Assembly: GCA_005879255.1 (NCBI GenBank)
Contig: VBKY01000244.1
Span: forward strand, 1 to 7,813
Reading direction: 5' to 3'
Source: Deltaproteobacteria bacterium
Lineage (GTDB): Bacteria; Desulfobacterota_B; Binatia; UBA9968
DNA length: 7,813 bases
Positions 5,904-7,813 of this stretch are shown here, piece after piece (positions within the stretch are counted from its first letter, which is position 1; every line of letters starts with the position of its first letter). Below the pieces are notes generated by a model. The model did not search any database. It had not been told where the DNA came from and saw only the letters and a list, made by a program, of their open reading frames with translations. The position numbers and the translations under genes are program-made.

Positions 5904-6292
5904 ATGGAAAACCTTGTCGATGGCGTTCAAAGTTATTGGTTGCAATACAATATCGTTTCACTTTGTGTCAAGGAACCATGGGACGTGCGTTCGTTTCTTC
6001 GAGCTCTCTTGAAAGGGCATCTGTTTTTCGGTCAGAAGCCGGAAGAAACTCTCAACGTGATTCAAAAAGTATTGCGGATCGACGACCGGAAGACGGCGCG
6101 GGAAACCTATGAGGATGAAATGCGCCGCTACAATCCCGGCGGGGGTTTCGAGCAAGGCAACATGCGAAGGTCATCGACCGAGCGCGCGAAGCGAGAAAAA
6201 TGGAGCGCAAAGTGGAAATTCCGGAGGTCTTCGATTTGAGCATGGCCGCAAACGTGGAAGCGGAGCTGAAAAAAGCCTGCTGGAGGCCGTAG
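5904..6292 (+). pseudogene. C-terminal remnant of a NitT/TauT-like substrate-binding protein
   Basis: The plus-strand frame from the ATG at 5904 reads NLVDGVQSYWLQYN, then VRSFLRALLKGHLFFGQKPEE, VIQKVLRIDDRKTARETYED and RYNPGGGFEQGNM. This is the helical C-terminal third of NitT/TauT-type binding proteins, in which the repeated pattern FLRAxLKG...FF...PEE...I.KVL..DD...A..TYE is common. Near 6166 a base has been lost. In the next frame the protein resumes as KVIDRAREARKMERKVE, FDLSMAANVEAELKK and CWRP, ending at the TAG at 6290-6292. The N-terminal two thirds and any signal peptide are missing, and an in-frame stop lies just before the ATG. It points towards the LLM gene about 100 bases downstream. 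The family call is by pattern and is moderate; that it is broken is clear from the resumed frame. Confidence 0.6.
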
Positions 6293-6298
6293 CAGTCG

Positions 6299-6370
6299 GC
6301 TTATGGCGTATGGCCTATAGCCTATGGTTCCTTGGTTCTATCTATACGCCATAAGCTATCGGCCATATGC
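6299..6370. repeat. Inverted repeat built of heptamers
   Basis: Two 28-base arms (6299-6326 and 6343-6370) face each other across a 16-base spacer. Each arm is four contiguous seven-base units of the form GCNTATG or a close variant: left GCTTATG, GCGTATG, GCCTATA, GCCTATG; right, on the other strand, GCATATG, GCCGATA, GCTTATG, GCGTATA. In the register 6299-6311 against 6344-6356 the pairing is perfect over 13 bases. The element fills the gap between the SBP remnant and the LLM gene. Its last unit contains an ATG (6367) in frame with that gene. It is too AT-mixed and lacks a T-run, so it does not look like a standard intrinsic terminator. It could be a dispersed intergenic repeat or a protein-binding array. 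Confidence 0.75.
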
Positions 6371-6384
6371 CAATTAACGCGGTT

Positions 6385-6388
6385 AGGA
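6385..6388 (+). promoter_or_regulatory. Ribosome binding site deciding the LLM start
   Basis: AGGA lies five bases before the ATG at 6394. The alternative start at 6367 has only heptamer repeat sequence upstream. Confidence 0.55.
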
Positions 6389-6393
6389 CCATT

Positions 6394-7566
6394 ATGCAAG
6401 TTTACTGCTTTCATCTGATGCCATGGGCTTATCTGCCGGATGATTTTTCTCAAACGCACAAGACGGCCTGGGTGACATGTCCGAACACGCTCTATGATCC
6501 CGAGTTGGGTCATCCACTATATAACCGCTATCTAGACGAACTGGAGCTCGCCGACCAACTCGGCTTCGACGGCGTTTGCGTCAACGAACACCATCAAACC
6601 GCCTACGGCGGTATGCCTTCGCCTAATATCATGGCCGCCTGTCTGGCGCGCCGAACGAAGCAGGCGAAGTTGGTCATTCTCGGCAACGTACTGCCGCTCT
6701 ACGATCATCCACAGCGGGTAGCGGAAGAAATCGCCATGCTCGACGTTATTACCAAGGGACGAGTGGTTTCAGGCATGGTCGTGGGCACCGGCATGGAATA
6801 CTTTTCTTATAAAATAAATCCGACCTACGCTCGCGATCGGTTTCACGAAGCACACGATTTGATTATCAAGAGCTGGACGACTGATGGCCCGTTCAGCTGG
6901 GACGGCAAGCACTACCGGTTCCGCTACATCAATGTGTGGCCCAGACCCTATCAGAAACCCCATCCGCCGATTTGGATCCCCGGCTCCGGCAGCTCTGAAA
7001 CCATGGAGTGGGTGGCCGAAAAGAAATACACCTATATGGTGCTGCCGACATTGGCGCCATTTGAATTGCGCCGCCAAGCTGCGGAATATTTTTCCGCGTG
7101 CTGTGACAAGGCCGGGTACACGGTGCGCCACAGCCAAATCGGTTGGGGCATTGGTATTTATGTCGCTGAGACGGACGAGGAAGCGCGCCGCGAATACGAG
7201 CCGCATTATTGGTATTACGCGAGGAATTTATTAAAGACGACGCCGCAGTATGCGATGCCGCCGGGGCACACTTCGATTTCAAGCGTGATGGGAATGATGA
7301 AACGTCGGCTCGAGTCACGGCCGTCGAATCTCTCCACCTGGAAAGAAGTTGACGACGCGGGATACGTTATCGTCGGCAGCCCGGAAACGGTCCGCCAACG
7401 GCTTGAAGATTATGCGCAGAAAGTCGGCTTCGGTTTGCTGATCGCAAATTTTTCCGTCGGCAACGCGCCGCGCGAATACACTGAGAAGAGCATGAAACTG
7501 TTTGCCGATCAGGTCATGCCGAAATTAAGAAACATCAACGTCGACGCGCCTGCGCCCAAAAAATGA
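6394..7566 (+). CDS. LLM class flavin-dependent oxidoreductase (luciferase-like)
   Basis: This encodes 390 residues from the ATG at 6394, chosen because AGGA lies five bases upstream and the protein then begins MQVYCFHLMPW. The in-frame ATG at 6367 is inside the heptamer repeat and has no ribosome binding site. The protein is a bacterial-luciferase-type TIM barrel. It shows the EHHQ segment (residues 65-68) after LGFDGVCVN, GNVLPLYDHPQRVAEEIAMLDVITKGR, a GTGMEY loop, KPHPPIWIPGSGS near 188-200 and a late IVGSPETVRQRL, all typical of the family. The length suits alkanesulfonate- or nitrilotriacetate-type monooxygenases or F420/FMN-dependent relatives. The expected reaction is flavin-mediated oxidation of a small organic molecule in the cytoplasm; the substrate and whether FMN or F420 is used are unknown. 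It is the only intact plus-strand gene and is divergent from the UbiD-Rieske-SBP run. No lesions were seen. Confidence 0.9.
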   Translation: MQVYCFHLMPWAYLPDDFSQTHKTAWVTCPNTLYDPELGHPLYNRYLDELELADQLGFDGVCVNEHHQTAYGGMPSPNIMAACLARRTKQAKLVILGNVLPLYDHPQRVAEEIAMLDVITKGRVVSGMVVGTGMEYFSYKINPTYARDRFHEAHDLIIKSWTTDGPFSWDGKHYRFRYINVWPRPYQKPHPPIWIPGSGSSETMEWVAEKKYTYMVLPTLAPFELRRQAAEYFSACCDKAGYTVRHSQIGWGIGIYVAETDEEARREYEPHYWYYARNLLKTTPQYAMPPGHTSISSVMGMMKRRLESRPSNLSTWKEVDDAGYVIVGSPETVRQRLEDYAQKVGFGLLIANFSVGNAPREYTEKSMKLFADQVMPKLRNINVDAPAPKK

Positions 7567-7588
7567 AGGCGCAGAACTATACCAAATG

Positions 7589-7616
7589 CGTCATGCCGGC
7601 GAACGCCGGCATCCAG
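7589..7616. repeat. CCGGC-core palindromic repeat, copy 2
   Basis: This copy has a 9-base-pair stem (ATGCCGGCG at 7593-7601 and CGCCGGCAT at 7604-7612) with an AA loop, flanked by CGTC and CCAG. It is located 22 bases after the LLM stop. It aligns to 2907-2934 over 28 bases with five differences. Two of these are a matched pair, T-A in copy 1 and G-C here, that keeps the stem. Confidence 0.75.
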
Positions 7617-7769
7617 GTTCGATCCGTTTTAGCCGAAGCGGAATATGGTGGATACTCTAAATTCACAGACGAAGTGCAACACTTTTTGTATAAGGTGTTG
7701 GCAATTGATGCGATTGAAGCCGCGCCGTTAGACGGACCGGAGTTTTCGCGTGTAAAGAGGTATCGATGA
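7617..7769 (+). other. Open frame after the repeat, ending in an ATGA overlap
   Basis: A frame open from the ATG at 7563 (which itself overlaps the LLM stop) passes through the palindromic repeat and ends at the TGA at 7767-7769, overlapping the next start as ATGA. The part after the repeat reads KFTDEVQHFLYKVLAIDAIEA and ends SRVKRYR. I do not recognise it. It may be the tail of a lost gene or a chance frame. I see no start with a ribosome binding site downstream of the repeat. Confidence 0.15.
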
Positions 7770-7813
7770 CGCGATGTAAAGAAGAAACCATAACCATTCG
7801 AGGACGAAACGTA
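7766..7813 (+). CDS. Start of a further gene (partial, truncated by window end)
   Basis: The ATG at 7766 is preceded by AGAGG with good spacing and opens a frame for 16 codons to the window edge (MTRCKEETITIRGRNV). The short E-x-I-x-I-R-G-x-x-V strand resembles the first beta strand of alpha/beta-hydrolases, but this is too little to assign. It is co-directional with the LLM gene about 200 bases upstream and could be in the same transcript. Confidence 0.45.
   Translation, partial: MTRCKEETITIRGRNV

Noticed and set aside
6299..6370. CRISPR array or intrinsic terminator reading of the heptamer repeat
   Set aside because: The units are 7 bases with no unique spacers, so it is not CRISPR. There is no GC-rich short-loop stem followed by T residues, so it is not a standard terminator.

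Overview
The window looks like chromosomal DNA of a GC-moderate, probably uncultured soil or sediment bacterium. The gene set (UbiD-like decarboxylase, Rieske oxygenase, LLM flavin oxidoreductase, repeated ABC substrate-binding proteins with a GlcG/HbpS-like partner, and short CCGGC-core palindromes between genes) resembles Desulfobacterota/Binatia, NC10 or Entotheonella-type genomes. That placement is an impression from gene content, not a measurement. No rRNA, tRNA, CRISPR array or transposase was seen.

Left third (1-1810): a gene graveyard. It starts with the C-terminal end of an unrecognised plus-strand protein (2-76). Next is a minus-strand relic (264-605) in which the tail of a GlcG-family gene is joined in frame to an internal piece of an Fe(3+)-type substrate-binding-protein (SBP) gene. 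A possible small zinc-ribbon protein follows (774-929), then an apparent IclR-type N-terminus joined to a second copy of the unknown protein's tail (1242-1385). A GlcG-family gene with a frameshift lies at 1404-1809. The order unknown tail / GlcG / SBP occurs twice, so an ancient cassette duplication is likely: the left copy is shattered, and the right copy keeps only its SBP intact.

Middle (1836-5699, minus strand): three intact genes, transcribed in the order UbiD-family decarboxylase (4281-5699), Rieske non-haem iron oxygenase (2975-4084), ABC substrate-binding protein (1836-2831), with the broken GlcG gene last. Between UbiD and the Rieske gene lies the frameshifted N-terminal stub of a different, NitT/TauT-like SBP (4101-4239).

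Right part (5700-7813, plus strand): about 200 bp with no recognisable gene, then a frameshifted C-terminal piece of a NitT/TauT-like SBP (5904-6292). A heptamer-built inverted repeat (6299-6370) follows, then an intact luciferase-like flavin oxidoreductase (6394-7566), a CCGGC-core palindromic repeat (7589-7616) and the first codons of another gene (7766 onward).

Together the intact genes suggest a catabolic locus for an unknown, possibly aromatic, compound: periplasmic capture (SBP), ring or side-chain oxygenation (Rieske and LLM enzymes) and decarboxylation (UbiD). The substrate cannot be read from the sequence. The main surprises are the number of SBP remnants, a possible inversion that split one SBP gene across the UbiD block, and the repeats.
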